A DNA stretch of 64,000 bases from Rariglobus sp041662485 (lineage in GTDB: Bacteria; Verrucomicrobiota; Verrucomicrobiia; Opitutales; Opitutaceae). A model generated the notes under the pieces. That model saw nothing but the letters and a program-made list of their open reading frames with translations, made no database searches and was not told the DNA's origin. Location: positions 49,492 through 113,491 of the forward strand of contig JBAZSJ010000011.1 in assembly GCA_041662485.1 (NCBI GenBank), given 5' to 3'. This document shows positions 50,406 through 62,977 of the stretch, piece by piece. Both the position numbers and the translations under genes were made by a program. Each line of letters starts with the position of its first letter. Positions within the stretch are counted from its first letter, which is position 1.

Positions 50406-51587
50406 ATGGCTTTCATCACATCGGCACCTTCCGGACAGGCCGGGACGCTCAGGCCGTCGAGTTCGTCCCAAAAACGCCCCAATTTTCAGGCGGCTCAAGC
50501 ACTCGCGAAACAAAAGTCGCTCGAAAAAAAGGCCGGCAAATACAAGCTCCCTCTTGGTGAACTCGCCATCTTCACGCAGCAACTGGCGTCTTTACTGAAT
50601 GCCGGTCTGCCTCTGGTCCAATGTCTCGAGGCTTTGCAGGATCAGACCGAGGATCCGGTGTTTCGGATCATCATCAGGGACGTGCGCATTGATATTTCGT
50701 CCGGCAATTCCTTCTCGTCGGCCGTCAAAAAATTCCCGCGCTCCTTCAACTCGCTGTTCATCTCCATGATCGAGGCCGGCGAGGCGTCGGGCGCCTTGGC
50801 GGAAATTCTCTCGAAGGTGGCGTCTTATTTTGAATCCAGTGTGAAGCTCTCCAAGAAGGTGAAGTCCGCCATGACCTACCCGATCGCGGTCATCGGCTTG
50901 TCGATTGCGCTGGTGAACGTGCTGCTGATTTTCGTCATTCCGGTGTTTGCGGCGATGTTCAAGGACTTCGGCGCCAAGCTGCCCGTGCCCACCCAGATGC
51001 TCATTGATCTGAGTGATTTTATGAAGGCCTGGTGGTGGGCGATCGGCCTCGCGTGCTATGGAATCTATTATTTCGGGAGCAAATTCGTGGCCACGCCGCG
51101 TGGCCGGCGGCTGAAGGACCTCAGTCTCGTGAAGGCGCCGATTTTCGGGAATCTCATCCACAAGATCGCGCTGTCCCGGTTTTGCCGCACGTATGCCACG
51201 CTGATGCGCTCGGGCGTGCCGATTTTGCGGACGCTTGAGATCGTCGCCTCGGCGAGCAACAAGGTGCAGGTCGAGGACGCGTGCGTCGAGATCGCCAAGC
51301 ACGTGAGTCAGGGCGGCCAGGTCTCGGATGTCCTCGCGACCAATCCTTTTTTCCCGCCGATGATGAAGCACATGGTCAAGGCGGGCGAGTCCACGGGCAA
51401 CGTCGACGGCATGATGAACAAGATCGCCGATTTCTACGACACCGAGAGCGAGGCGACGGTCGCTTCGCTCACCTCGCTGATCGAACCGTTGCTCATCGTT
51501 TTCCTTGGCGTGATCGTCGGCGGCATCGTCATGGCGATGTTCCTTCCCATCTTCCAACTCGGCGCGGTTGCAGGCGGCTTGAAGTAA
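50406..51587 (+). CDS. gspF: Type II secretion inner-membrane platform protein GspF
   Basis: About 393 residues with two T2SSF domains. Seen: LAIFTQQLASLLNAGLPLVQ (near 55), FSSAVKKFPRSFNSLFISMI, then LSRFCRTYATLMRSGVPILR (near 255) and PFFPPMMKHMVKAGESTGNV. Membrane helices lie near 160-185, 205-225 and 365-385. It forms the polytopic core that GspE rotates or pumps against. It is separated from gspG-M by 42 kb, with an inovirus on its immediate left. The ATG at 50406 is preferred over 50364; both leave a 40-residue Ser/Gln/Lys-rich lead. Confidence 0.9.
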   Translation: MAFITSAPSGQAGTLRPSSSSQKRPNFQAAQALAKQKSLEKKAGKYKLPLGELAIFTQQLASLLNAGLPLVQCLEALQDQTEDPVFRIIIRDVRIDISSGNSFSSAVKKFPRSFNSLFISMIEAGEASGALAEILSKVASYFESSVKLSKKVKSAMTYPIAVIGLSIALVNVLLIFVIPVFAAMFKDFGAKLPVPTQMLIDLSDFMKAWWWAIGLACYGIYYFGSKFVATPRGRRLKDLSLVKAPIFGNLIHKIALSRFCRTYATLMRSGVPILRTLEIVASASNKVQVEDACVEIAKHVSQGGQVSDVLATNPFFPPMMKHMVKAGESTGNVDGMMNKIADFYDTESEATVASLTSLIEPLLIVFLGVIVGGIVMAMFLPIFQLGAVAGGLK

Positions 51588-51645
51588 TTCAGGCCCTTGC
51601 GTTTCATCCGAGCTTCCCGCTTAGTGGGCGGTCACCCTTAGATAC

Positions 51646-52905
51646 ATGCCTTCCGTTCTCATCGTCGACGACCTGCTTTCCATCCACGAGATGTTGGATG
51701 CGGTCATTCAGCCCACCGGTTTCACCACGGCGTTTGCCACGGACGGGGAAAAGGCGCTCGTGCGCTACAAGGCCGACAAGTTCGACCTGGTGCTGGCCGA
51801 CATCGACATGAAGCCGATGGACGGCATCACCCTGTTGAAACAGCTCAAGGTGTATGACCCGGGCGCCATCGTCGTGATCATGACCGCCTACGCCAGCACG
51901 GAGAGCGCGGTGCAGGCGCTCAAGTTTGGCGCGTTCGACTACCTCCAAAAGCCGTTCCGTGTCGATGAGCTGATCGCCACGCTCAAGCGGGGAATGGAGT
52001 TCAAACATTTCAACACCGAGCGGGCCAACTCCACGTCCGCGCCGGCGGTCAAGGCCGCCGATGTCGACGGACGTCTCGTGGGTGAAAGCGCGCACAACAA
52101 GAAGCTCGTGCAGCAGGTGAAGAAGCTCGCCACCGTGCGCACGCCCGTCCTCCTGCAGGGCGAGAGCGGCACCGGCAAGACCACCGTCGCCGAGATCCTT
52201 CATGCCGGCAGCGCGCCGGCCGACGCTCCGCTGGTCCGCATCGATTGCGTCCAGGGCTCCGCCGACGATTTCCACGAGGGGCTTCTTGGCCACAACGGGG
52301 TTGGCGGCGCCTGGATACAGCAGGCCCGCGGAGGCACCCTTCTGCTCCAGAATTTGCACGCCTTGGCGCTCCCCACCCAGCAGGAGTTGGTGGGCGTGCT
52401 GCGAAACACCGCGCATGGCTTCCGCCTGATTTGCACGACGACCGAGGATCTGGAGAAGCTTACCGACGAGGGGCGTTTCAACGACGAACTGTTCTACCGC
52501 GTTGCCTCGTTGCCGGTGGCCCTGTCGGCCCTGCGCGACCGCACCGATGACATTCCCGCGTTGGTGAAACATTTCCTGTCGAAGGCGACCAATCCCAATT
52601 TCGACGCCAATCTGATCGAGTTCACGGCGGATGCGATGGATACGATGCGGGCCCATCATTGGCCGGGCAACCTGTCCGAACTCGGCCAGGTCGTTACCAA
52701 GATCGCCGCCACCTCGGAAACCCGCGTGGTCACTTCCGCCCAGCTGCCCCTGCGTCTGAAAGAGGTCAAGGACTGGCCCAAGTTGGCCGACTATCTGGCC
52801 GGTCAGGAGCGCCAGTATATCGAGATGGTCCTCAATGCCTGCCGCGGAGACAAGATCGCCGCCGCCAAGGTCCTCGGCGTGGACATGGCCAAAGTTTTGA
52901 AGTAA
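51646..52905 (+). CDS. NtrC-like response regulator with degenerate AAA+ domain
   Basis: 419 residues. A receiver domain (1-120) has Asp8-Asp9, phospho-acceptor Asp52, Thr80 and Lys102. The AAA+ domain has intact Walker A GESGTGKT (172-179), but the GAFTGA sigma-54 contact loop is absent (HNGVGGA at 216-222) and the Walker B acidic pair is replaced (GGTLLLQN, with Gln-Asn at 235-236 for Asp-Glu). ELFYRV and LRDRTDDIP arginine regions are present. A Fis-like helix-turn-helix remains at the end (AAKVLGVDMAKVLK). It is probably a phosphorylation-controlled DNA-binding regulator that does not activate sigma-54. It lies 58 bp behind gspF. Confidence 0.85.
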   Translation: MPSVLIVDDLLSIHEMLDAVIQPTGFTTAFATDGEKALVRYKADKFDLVLADIDMKPMDGITLLKQLKVYDPGAIVVIMTAYASTESAVQALKFGAFDYLQKPFRVDELIATLKRGMEFKHFNTERANSTSAPAVKAADVDGRLVGESAHNKKLVQQVKKLATVRTPVLLQGESGTGKTTVAEILHAGSAPADAPLVRIDCVQGSADDFHEGLLGHNGVGGAWIQQARGGTLLLQNLHALALPTQQELVGVLRNTAHGFRLICTTTEDLEKLTDEGRFNDELFYRVASLPVALSALRDRTDDIPALVKHFLSKATNPNFDANLIEFTADAMDTMRAHHWPGNLSELGQVVTKIAATSETRVVTSAQLPLRLKEVKDWPKLADYLAGQERQYIEMVLNACRGDKIAAAKVLGVDMAKVLK

Positions 52906-53011
52906 GGCCGCGTCCGGGCCGTTTCTCGCACCGGCAAATCCCGGGTTTTTGTCCCGCCTTTCCGCTTGCCCCGCCGCAGGTGCGCCGCAACCGTCTCGGA
53001 CACTCACGTCC

Positions 53012-56254
<3,243 letters not shown>

Positions 56255-56257
56255 GTC

Positions 56258-57112
56258 ATGTCGTCCGCCGCCACGCTCGTCGCGCTCCTGCACGGCCCTG
56301 ATCAGCCCGGGATCGTGGCGCGTGTGGCGGGATGGATTTTCGAGCGCGGCGGCAATATCCTTCACGCCGACCAGCATCGCGACATGGAGGCCGGCGTGTT
56401 TTTCCAACGCATCGAGTGGCAGCCATCCAACGGCGGCGCTTCGGCCGACACGCAGGCATTTCATGATTTCGCCGCCTCGCTCGGCATGAAGTCGCGCGTC
56501 ACATCGTCCGCGCATCGTCCGCGCATGGCCGTCTTCGTCTCGAAGTTCGACCATTGCTTTCACGACCTGGCCCTTCGCTGGAAATCTGGCGAATACGCCT
56601 GCGACCTCGTCGCCGTCGTTTCCAACCACACCGATCTCGAGTCGGCCGCACGCGGCTACGGTCTGCCGTATCATGTGATCCCGGTCACCGCCGCCACGAA
56701 GGCCGGGGGCGAGGCGAGCCAGCTTGCGCTGCTCCGTTCGCTCGACGTCGAACTCGTGGTCCTCGCCCGCTACATGCAGGTGCTGTCCGACGATTTTCTC
56801 AAAAAATTCGCCCGGCCGGTGATCAACATCCATCACTCGTTCCTCCCCGCGTTCGCCGGCGGCAAGCCCTACCACCAGGCGGCCGCGCGTGGCGTGAAGC
56901 TCATCGGCGCGACCGCGCACTACGCGACCGCCGTGCTCGACGACGGTCCCATTATCCAGCAGGACGTGACGCGCGTCACCCACCGCCACGGCGTCGAGGA
57001 CCTTGTCCGCAAGGGTCGCGACCTCGAAAAGATCGTGCTCGCCCAGGCCGTGCGCTGGCACCTCGAAAACCGCGTGCTCGTCTACGGCAACAAGACCGTT
57101 GTCTTCGACTGA
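56258..57112 (+). CDS. purU: Formyltetrahydrofolate deformylase
   Basis: 284 residues. An N-terminal ACT domain (LVALLHGPDQPGIVARVAGW) is joined to a formyl-hydrolase domain with catalytic INIHHSFLPAFAGGKPYHQA near 188-207 and GATAHYATAVLDDGPIIQQD near 217-236 (catalytic Asp). Releases formate from 10-formyl-THF to balance one-carbon and purine flow. Only 3 bp behind carB, so the two are cotranscribed, linking carbamoyl phosphate and one-carbon supply for nucleotide synthesis. Confidence 0.94.
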   Translation: MSSAATLVALLHGPDQPGIVARVAGWIFERGGNILHADQHRDMEAGVFFQRIEWQPSNGGASADTQAFHDFAASLGMKSRVTSSAHRPRMAVFVSKFDHCFHDLALRWKSGEYACDLVAVVSNHTDLESAARGYGLPYHVIPVTAATKAGGEASQLALLRSLDVELVVLARYMQVLSDDFLKKFARPVINIHHSFLPAFAGGKPYHQAAARGVKLIGATAHYATAVLDDGPIIQQDVTRVTHRHGVEDLVRKGRDLEKIVLAQAVRWHLENRVLVYGNKTVVFD

Positions 57113-57202
57113 GGCCTGCTGCCCCCCGCATCACCAAGGAGAATCCCGCCTTTACGCCATCGGGCCGATCTGTTTCGTTCACGCCTTACACAATTTCCAG
57201 CC

Positions 57203-57943
57203 ATGTCCACGACCCCGACCAAAGCCTCCGCTCCTTCCCCCGCCGGCGACGACCGCAATCTCGTGCCGGTTGACGAAACCTATGTCGCCCCGAACTTGGA
57301 GGACCGTCTGGCCATCTTCTGGGCCAAAAACTCCAAGACCGTGATCGCGGTGTTTGTCCTCGTGGTTCTCGCGGTCCTCGCGAAGGGCGGTTACGACATC
57401 TACGCCACCCAGCGCGAAAAGTCCATCGCCGCCGACTACGCCGCCGCCACGACCGACGCCAAGCTCAAGTCCTTCATCGCCGCCAACGTCGCGCATCCGC
57501 TGGCGGGCATCGCCGAGCTTCGCCTCGCCGATGAGGCCTATGCCGCCGGCAACTACAAGGATGCCCAGTCCGGCTACGTCAAAGCCGCCGCCATACTCGG
57601 CAACACGACCTTCGGACAACGCGCCCGTCTCGGCGAGGCGTCCGCGCTGATTCAAGCCGGCAAACCCGCCGATGCCGAAGCCGCCCTGAAGCCGCTTCTC
57701 GCCGATCTGGCCGTTGCAAAAGGCATTCGCGCCGAAGCCGCCTACCAGCTCGCCTCCCTTGCCGTTGATGCAGGCCGGACCGATGAAGCGACCAAGCTCA
57801 TCGCCCAGATTGCATCCATCGATCCGGCCGGACAATGGACGCAGCGCGCCATGATGCTTCAGTCGCGCATCCCGGCCCCGACGGCACCCGCGGTCGATGC
57901 CAAGGTCTCCGCTCCCGCGATCAACTTCAAGGCGACGCCCTGA
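57203..57943 (+). CDS. YfgM-like membrane-anchored TPR protein
   Basis: 246 residues: a short cytoplasmic N-terminus, one membrane helix (about 48-66, TVIAVFVLVVLAVLAKGGYD), then TPR-like helical pairs with Ala/Gly-rich consensus (AGIAELRLADEAYAAGNYKD and GEASALIQAGKPADAEAALK). YfgM proteins associate with the SecYEG translocon and periplasmic chaperones. The N-terminal helix plus TPR plan fits, but sequence similarity is not strong enough to be sure. It ends at a clear terminator. Confidence 0.7.
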   Translation: MSTTPTKASAPSPAGDDRNLVPVDETYVAPNLEDRLAIFWAKNSKTVIAVFVLVVLAVLAKGGYDIYATQREKSIAADYAAATTDAKLKSFIAANVAHPLAGIAELRLADEAYAAGNYKDAQSGYVKAAAILGNTTFGQRARLGEASALIQAGKPADAEAALKPLLADLAVAKGIRAEAAYQLASLAVDAGRTDEATKLIAQIASIDPAGQWTQRAMMLQSRIPAPTAPAVDAKVSAPAINFKATP

Positions 57944-57964
57944 GCGTCTTCCGACCGGCTTTTC

Positions 57965-57994
57965 AAGCCCGCCGACTTCGGCGGGCTTTTTTAT
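57965..57994 (+). terminator. Rho-independent terminator
   Basis: Perfect hairpin AAGCCCGCCG-ACTT-CGGCGGGCTT with TTTTATT behind it. Confidence 0.9.
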
Positions 57995-58036
57995 TCGTAC
58001 TGGGTCCAATACTCCGAAGCTTGCTTCGGCTTGGAG

Positions 58037-58091
58037 TTGTGGCCGCGAGCGCCAGCGAGTGATGGGTCGGCTCGCTGGCGCTCGCCGCTAC
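58037..58091. repeat. REP-like inverted repeat ending CTAC
   Basis: GCGAGCGCCAGCGAG (58044-58058) pairs perfectly with CTCGCTGGCGCTCGC (58071-58085), which is followed by CGCTAC. The left flank reads GTTGTGGC in place of GTAGC, so it is a somewhat diverged family member. Confidence 0.65.
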
Positions 58092-58142
58092 GCTGCAGGA
58101 AAGTCGGCTTGGTCAAATGCTCGGGGCTTGCTCCGAGGATGT

Positions 58143-58958
58143 TTACTGGGCCAGGGCGCGGCTCAAGTCGGTCGCATGACGATAACCCAGGTGAAAGGCC
58201 GTGGTCTTCACCGTCCACCCTTCGTTTTGAATCAGGCGCAGGGCCTCCTGCTTTTTCGCCGTCCGGAAGTAAACGCCCGGCGCCACTCCCGCCTGTTTCA
58301 TAAAAAATCGATTCAGCGTGCTGGGCGACATGCGCAGGTAATCGCACAACGCCGGGATCGGAGCGTGGATGGCGAGATTGGAGCCGATCCATGTCCGCAC
58401 CCGTTCCCAAAGGAGTTCGTCCTCGGCCTGTGGCGCCCGGCTCGCTCGACCGAGCTCGACTTCCACCAGCGTGCGCAAAGCGGACAAGGTCCGGACGAGC
58501 GCGGCGTCGGTGCGGGCGACCTCGTCGCGGCAGTGCCGGTGCAGCTCCACGATGCGAGGCAGCGCATCCGGCCGCAAAGGGAGCAGTCGCACGCCGCCTG
58601 CCACCGGCTTTAATTCCTCTCCCTGTGGCGGATCGCGCCATACCCACACCAAAATCTCGACACTGGCGGAACGTCCGCTGGCGACGCTAAACAAGCATTC
58701 TTTGTCAATAATGCAGGCGCACGGAGCGACAATCCGATGCTCCGCGCCCGCTGCGGTGAACGTTATGTCGCCCTTCGTCACCAGATAGAAATTGATCCCG
58801 GGATCGTTGTGGCGGGGGAGAGGCACCCGTTTGAAATCCCGGGTTCCCCAGCCCAGATAGATCAGCGGCAAATCGCCGTGGCTGACCCAGCAAGGGCGGC
58901 CTTGAGGCGGTTTTATGATCCTGTGAGGGTGATCTGACATAAAAGCAGTTTGTGTCAT
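58143..58958 (-). CDS. AraC-family transcriptional regulator
   Basis: 271 residues: an N-terminal cupin-like sensing domain (RHNDPGINFYLVTKGDITFT near 46-65) and a C-terminal pair of AraC helix-turn-helix motifs (IPALCDYLRMSPSTLNRFFM and TTAFHLGYRHATDLSRALAQ). Divergent from uxaA with a 72-bp spacer, so it likely controls the uronate genes in response to a sugar acid. ATGs at 58958 and 58940 are both possible; the rest of the frame upstream is antisense to the uxaA N-terminus. Confidence 0.87.
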   Translation of the reverse strand: MTQTAFMSDHPHRIIKPPQGRPCWVSHGDLPLIYLGWGTRDFKRVPLPRHNDPGINFYLVTKGDITFTAAGAEHRIVAPCACIIDKECLFSVASGRSASVEILVWVWRDPPQGEELKPVAGGVRLLPLRPDALPRIVELHRHCRDEVARTDAALVRTLSALRTLVEVELGRASRAPQAEDELLWERVRTWIGSNLAIHAPIPALCDYLRMSPSTLNRFFMKQAGVAPGVYFRTAKKQEALRLIQNEGWTVKTTAFHLGYRHATDLSRALAQ

Positions 58959-59030
58959 GACGGCCGCTCCTGCTATCCCAATCTGCTTCGCAACGCATCG
59001 CACGCTGGAGTAGATTTGCCGTCGTCGATT
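58959..59030. promoter_or_regulatory. Divergent promoter spacer between the AraC regulator and uxaA
   Basis: 72 bp containing both start regions; must hold the operators of the AraC-type protein. No clear inverted or direct operator repeats can be singled out. Confidence 0.4.
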
Positions 59031-60539
59031 ATGACCGCCCCGCTTTTTCTTCGCATTCATCCCGCCGATAACGTCGCTGTCGCCCTGCGCGCCGCCGAGG
59101 CCGGCGTCGTCTTCGACGGCGTGACCGCCGCCGAGCCGATTCCTGCCGGCCACAAGCTTTCACTCTCCGCCATCGCGGTCGGAGAACCCGTCGTCAAATA
59201 CGGCTACCCCATCGGCGTCGCCTCGGTCGCCATTCCTGCCGGTTCGCACGTTCACAGTCACAACGTCCGTGGTAATCTCCCCGAGAAACTCGCCTCCCTT
59301 CGCTTCGCCGATGTCGTCAAACCCCGCGCCGCCTCGGCCCCGCGAACGACCGACACCTTTCTAGGCTACCGCCGCCCCGACGGACGCGCCGCCACGCGCA
59401 ACGAAATCTGGATCGTCAACACGGTCGGCTGCGTGAACGTCGCCTCCGAAAAAATCGCCGCCGCCGCCAATGCCGAACTCGCCACGCCCGGCTCCGGAAT
59501 CGATGGCGTCCACGCTTTCCCGCATCCGTTCGGTTGCTCGCAGCTCGGCGACGACCTCGGCTACACCAAGAAGGTGCTCGCCGGTCTAGCCCGCCACCCG
59601 AATGCCGCCGCCGTCCTCGTGCTCGGCCTCGGCTGCGAGAACAACCAGATGAAGGCCTTCCTCGAATTTCTCGGACCGCAGGCCGCCGAGCGCATTCGCT
59701 GGTTCAACGCCCAGCAGGTCTCCGACGAGATCGAGTCCGGTGTCGAGGCCGTGCGCGAACTCGCCGCTTACGTTCGCCAATTCAAACGCGAACCTATCCC
59801 GGCCTCCGAGCTCATCCTCGGCATGAAGTGCGGCGGCTCCGATGGGTTCTCGGGAATCACGGCCAATCCGCTCGTCGGTCGCATCGCCGACCGCCACAGC
59901 GCCGCCGGCGGCACTGTTTTGCTCACCGAGGTTCCCGAGATGTTCGGCGCCGAACGCATGCTCCTCGAGCGCGCCATCAACGAGACTGTCTTCAACGGCG
60001 TCATCGATCTCGTGAACGACTTCCGTGCCTACTTCCAAAAGCACAACGAGCCCATCGACGAGAATCCTTCCCCCGGCAACAAGGACGGCGGCATCACCAC
60101 CCTTGCCGACAAATCCCTTGGCTGCGTCCAAAAAGGCGGCCAGGCCCCCGTCGCCCAGGTGTTGCCCTACGGTGTTGCCGCGAAAGCCGGTCTCGGCGGC
60201 CTCGCGCTCATCCAAGCTCCCGGCAACGACGGCGTCTCATCCACGGCGATGACCGTCGCTGGCGCGCACCTGCTGCTCTTCACGACCGGCCGAGGCAACC
60301 CGATGGGTTTTCCCGTGCCCACGGTAAAGATTTCCAGCAACACCGATCTCGCCACGCGCAAGCCGCAGTGGATCGACTTCAACGCCGGCCCCATCGCCGA
60401 CGGCACGAATACATTCGAAGCGCTTACCGACGATCTATGGAAACACATCCTCGCCATCGCCTCGGGCGCCGAACGCACCCGCAACGAAACCCGCGGCCAC
60501 CGCGAAATCGCCATCTGGAAAGACGGCGTGACACTCTGA
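59031..60539 (+). CDS. uxaA: Altronate dehydratase
   Basis: 502 residues. Dehydrates D-altronate to 2-keto-3-deoxygluconate. Seen: the N-terminal SAF domain (about 1-85, with PIGVASVAIPAGSHVHSHNV), then the large UxaA domain with GYRRPDGRAATRNEIWIVNT near 112, GCSQLGDDL near 165, GLGCENNQM near 200 and MKCGGSDGFSGITANP near 265, whose Cys residues bind iron. The length and fused SAF domain match the E. coli enzyme. First gene of uxaA-uxaB-kdgK. Confidence 0.95.
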   Translation: MTAPLFLRIHPADNVAVALRAAEAGVVFDGVTAAEPIPAGHKLSLSAIAVGEPVVKYGYPIGVASVAIPAGSHVHSHNVRGNLPEKLASLRFADVVKPRAASAPRTTDTFLGYRRPDGRAATRNEIWIVNTVGCVNVASEKIAAAANAELATPGSGIDGVHAFPHPFGCSQLGDDLGYTKKVLAGLARHPNAAAVLVLGLGCENNQMKAFLEFLGPQAAERIRWFNAQQVSDEIESGVEAVRELAAYVRQFKREPIPASELILGMKCGGSDGFSGITANPLVGRIADRHSAAGGTVLLTEVPEMFGAERMLLERAINETVFNGVIDLVNDFRAYFQKHNEPIDENPSPGNKDGGITTLADKSLGCVQKGGQAPVAQVLPYGVAAKAGLGGLALIQAPGNDGVSSTAMTVAGAHLLLFTTGRGNPMGFPVPTVKISSNTDLATRKPQWIDFNAGPIADGTNTFEALTDDLWKHILAIASGAERTRNETRGHREIAIWKDGVTL

Positions 60540-60574
60540 ACTAGCTCCTAGCGACTAGAACCTAGCCACTAGCA
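60540..60574. repeat. CTAG-rich cluster (five CTAG in 35 bp)
   Basis: ACTAGCTCCTAGCGACTAGA and on, with CTAG every 7-8 bp, fills the spacer between uxaA and uxaB. Its TAGCTCCTAGC core recurs as reverse complement in the cluster at 37177. Confidence 0.8.
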
Positions 60575-60578
60575 CCCC

Positions 60579-61685
60579 ATGACCGAAACCATCCTCCAAT
60601 TCGGTGCCGGCAATTTCCTCCGGGCGTTCGCCGATCTCTTTGTCGCCCAGGTCAACCGCTCCGCTGCCACCGCCGTGGGCAAGATCGTCGTGGTCCAGTC
60701 CACCGACCGCCACCGCGCCGACGCGCTCAACGCCGCGCACGGACGCTACCACGTCGCCATTCAGGGCTTCGCCGACGGGCGCGTGATCAACGAAGTCGAA
60801 TCGGTCGATTCCATCTCCCGCGCCCTCTACGCCGGCACGCAGTGGGCCGAGGTCCGCACCTTCGCCCAATCGCCAGACCTGCGTTACATCTTCTCCAACA
60901 CTACCGAGGCCGGCTTCGCTCTCGACGACCGCGACGCCGCCCGATCGGCCGCCGCTATCGCGCCGCACAGTTTTCCCGCCAAGCTGCTCGACGTCCTGCT
61001 TGCGCGCCACGCCGCCGGTCTGCCCGCGCCGACCATCGTCCCTTGCGAACTCATCGAGCAAAACGGACAAAAACTTCGTGCGCTCGTCCTCGCGCAAGCC
61101 GCCCGCTGGCAGGTCTCGCCGGCCGCGCTCGCCTGGCTCACCGACGCCGTGTGCTGGCTGGACAACCTCGTCGATCGCATCGTTCCCGGCGCGCCCGCCG
61201 AGCATCCGTTGAAAGCCGCCGATCCGCTCCTCCTCGGCGCCGAACCGTTTGCTTTCTGGGGCGTGCAGGGCGACGGACCTTTTCTCAATCATCCGGCCGT
61301 CACGCTCACGCCCGACCTCACGCCGTATTACCTGCGAAAGGTCCGCATCCTCAACGGCGCGCACACCGCGCTCGTTGCCCATGCGATGCCTCTCGGGTTG
61401 AAGACCGTGGGTGAATGTTTGGAGCACGCCGAGGTCGGCCCGTGGCTCCAGCGCGTGTTGTCCGATGAAATCGTTCCGGTCATCGCCGATCGCGCGCCTG
61501 CGGCCGAGGCCTTTGCCCGCGACACGCTGGACCGCTTCCGCAATCCCTTCCTCAACCACCAGCTCTCCAGCATCGCCCTCAACCACGAGGCCAAGGTGAA
61601 GGTCCGTCTCCTTCCCACCATCGAGGACTATAAAAACAAGTTCGGCAAAGCGCCGCCCTTGCTCTCTGCTGCCCTTGGCCTGTAA
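60579..61685 (+). CDS. uxaB: Tagaturonate/fructuronate reductase (mannitol dehydrogenase family)
   Basis: 368 residues. Reduces D-tagaturonate to D-altronate with NADH. Seen: ILQFGAGNFLRAFADLF at the N-terminus, YIFSNTTEAGFALDD near 105, LPAPTIVPCELIEQNG near 147, and the catalytic-Lys region YYLRKVRILNGAHTALVAHA near 248-267. Shorter than E. coli UxaB (483) because the loops between the domains are reduced. The neighbouring altronate dehydratase favours the tagaturonate rather than the fructuronate assignment. Confidence 0.87.
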   Translation: MTETILQFGAGNFLRAFADLFVAQVNRSAATAVGKIVVVQSTDRHRADALNAAHGRYHVAIQGFADGRVINEVESVDSISRALYAGTQWAEVRTFAQSPDLRYIFSNTTEAGFALDDRDAARSAAAIAPHSFPAKLLDVLLARHAAGLPAPTIVPCELIEQNGQKLRALVLAQAARWQVSPAALAWLTDAVCWLDNLVDRIVPGAPAEHPLKAADPLLLGAEPFAFWGVQGDGPFLNHPAVTLTPDLTPYYLRKVRILNGAHTALVAHAMPLGLKTVGECLEHAEVGPWLQRVLSDEIVPVIADRAPAAEAFARDTLDRFRNPFLNHQLSSIALNHEAKVKVRLLPTIEDYKNKFGKAPPLLSAALGL

Positions 61686-61712
61686 GCGTTTTCCCCTGTT
61701 TTCAACCCAACC

Positions 61713-62807
61713 ATGAGCCTCAAGATCAAACCTGCCTCCGACTGTTTCTACGACCAGCTTTCGCTGGGCGAAGTCATGCTCCGCCTCGACCCGGGCGAGG
61801 GCCGCGTGCGCACCGCCCGCGCCTTCACCGCCTGGGAAGGCGGCGGCGAATACAACACCTCCCGCGGCCTGCGGAAGTGTTTCAACCTGAAGACCGGCGT
61901 CTGCACCGCCTTCGTGGACAACGAAGTCGGCCACCTCGTCGAGGACTTCATCATGCAGGGCGGCGTCGCCACCGACTTCATCAAATGGCGCGAGGACGAC
62001 GGCATCGGCCGCACCGTGCGCAACGGCCTGAACTTCACCGAGCGCGGCTTCGGCATCCGCGGCGCTGTGGGCGTGCCCGACCGCGGCAACACCGCCGCCT
62101 CGCAGCTCAAGCCCGGCGACTTCGACTGGGATCACATTTTCGGCAAGCTCGGCGTGCGCTGGTTCCACACCGGCGGCATCTTCGCCGCCCTCTCCGAGTC
62201 CACCGCCGCCCTCACCATCGAGGCGGTCAAGGCCGCCAACAAATACGGCACCATCGTTTCCTACGATCTCAACTACCGCCCGTCCCTCTGGAAGACCATC
62301 GGCGGACTCAAGAAGGCCCAGGAGGTCAACCGCGAGATCGCCAAGTATGTCGACGTCATGATCGGCAACGAGGAAGACTTCACCGCCTCGCTCGGCTTCG
62401 CCGTGAAAGGTGCGGAAAACCTCGCGCACATCGAGACGGACGCCTTCAAGGCCATGATCGAGACGGCCGTGAAGGAGTTCCCCAACTTCAAGGTCGCCGC
62501 GACCACGCTGCGCCACGTCATCACCGCGACGATCAACGACTGGAGCGCGATCCTCTGGCACGACGGCAAGTTCTACGAGAGCCGCAAGTATCCCGGCCTC
62601 GAAATCCTCGACCGCGTGGGCGGCGGCGACTCGTTCGCCAGCGGCCTCCAGTTCGGGTTCCTCTCGAAGAACGACCCGCAGGCCGCCGTCGATTACGGCG
62701 CGGCCCACGGCGCGTTCGCGAGCACGACCCCGGGCGACACCTCGATGGCGACGCAGAAGGAAGTCGAAAAACTCATGAAAGGCGGCGGCGCCCGCGTGGT
62801 GCGGTAA
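61713..62807 (+). CDS. kdgK: 2-keto-3-deoxygluconate kinase (PfkB family)
   Basis: 364 residues. PfkB fold with a substrate-binding GEVMLRLDPGEGRVRTARAF start, GGGEYNTSRGLRK near 44, SYDLNYRPSLWK near 184 and the anion-hole/catalytic-base motif DRVGGGDSFASGLQFG near 294 (usual DTxGAGD is GGGD here). It phosphorylates KDG to KDPG. Third gene of the uxaA-uxaB-kdgK run; the KDPG aldolase is not in the window. Confidence 0.9.
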   Translation: MSLKIKPASDCFYDQLSLGEVMLRLDPGEGRVRTARAFTAWEGGGEYNTSRGLRKCFNLKTGVCTAFVDNEVGHLVEDFIMQGGVATDFIKWREDDGIGRTVRNGLNFTERGFGIRGAVGVPDRGNTAASQLKPGDFDWDHIFGKLGVRWFHTGGIFAALSESTAALTIEAVKAANKYGTIVSYDLNYRPSLWKTIGGLKKAQEVNREIAKYVDVMIGNEEDFTASLGFAVKGAENLAHIETDAFKAMIETAVKEFPNFKVAATTLRHVITATINDWSAILWHDGKFYESRKYPGLEILDRVGGGDSFASGLQFGFLSKNDPQAAVDYGAAHGAFASTTPGDTSMATQKEVEKLMKGGGARVVR

Positions 62808-62812
62808 ATAAA

Positions 62813-62866
62813 GTAGACTCGGCGTCCCGCCGCGTTTCTCAGTAGACCGCGAGCTCGCTCGCGCTC
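62813..62866. repeat. REP-like pair of GTAGAC hairpins, direct order
   Basis: GTAGACTCGGCGTCCCGCCG is followed by a second GTAGACCGCGAGCTCGCTCG in the same orientation, each with a short hairpin. It differs from the inverted GTAG...CTAC pairs elsewhere. Nothing coding from here to 62977. Confidence 0.65.
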
Positions 62867-62977
62867 CTCATCCCGGGCCCAAAACGCTCGGGATTTTTAT
62901 TGCCCGACGCTGAACTGCGTTCCACGCCTCGTTGAATTACCAGTGGTCGACCATCATATTTTTGATAAGCCTTCGAT

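Noticed and set aside
60555..62708. 717-codon antisense frame over uxaB and kdgK
   Set aside because: Same type of GC-driven shadow; the plus-strand genes have clear motifs.
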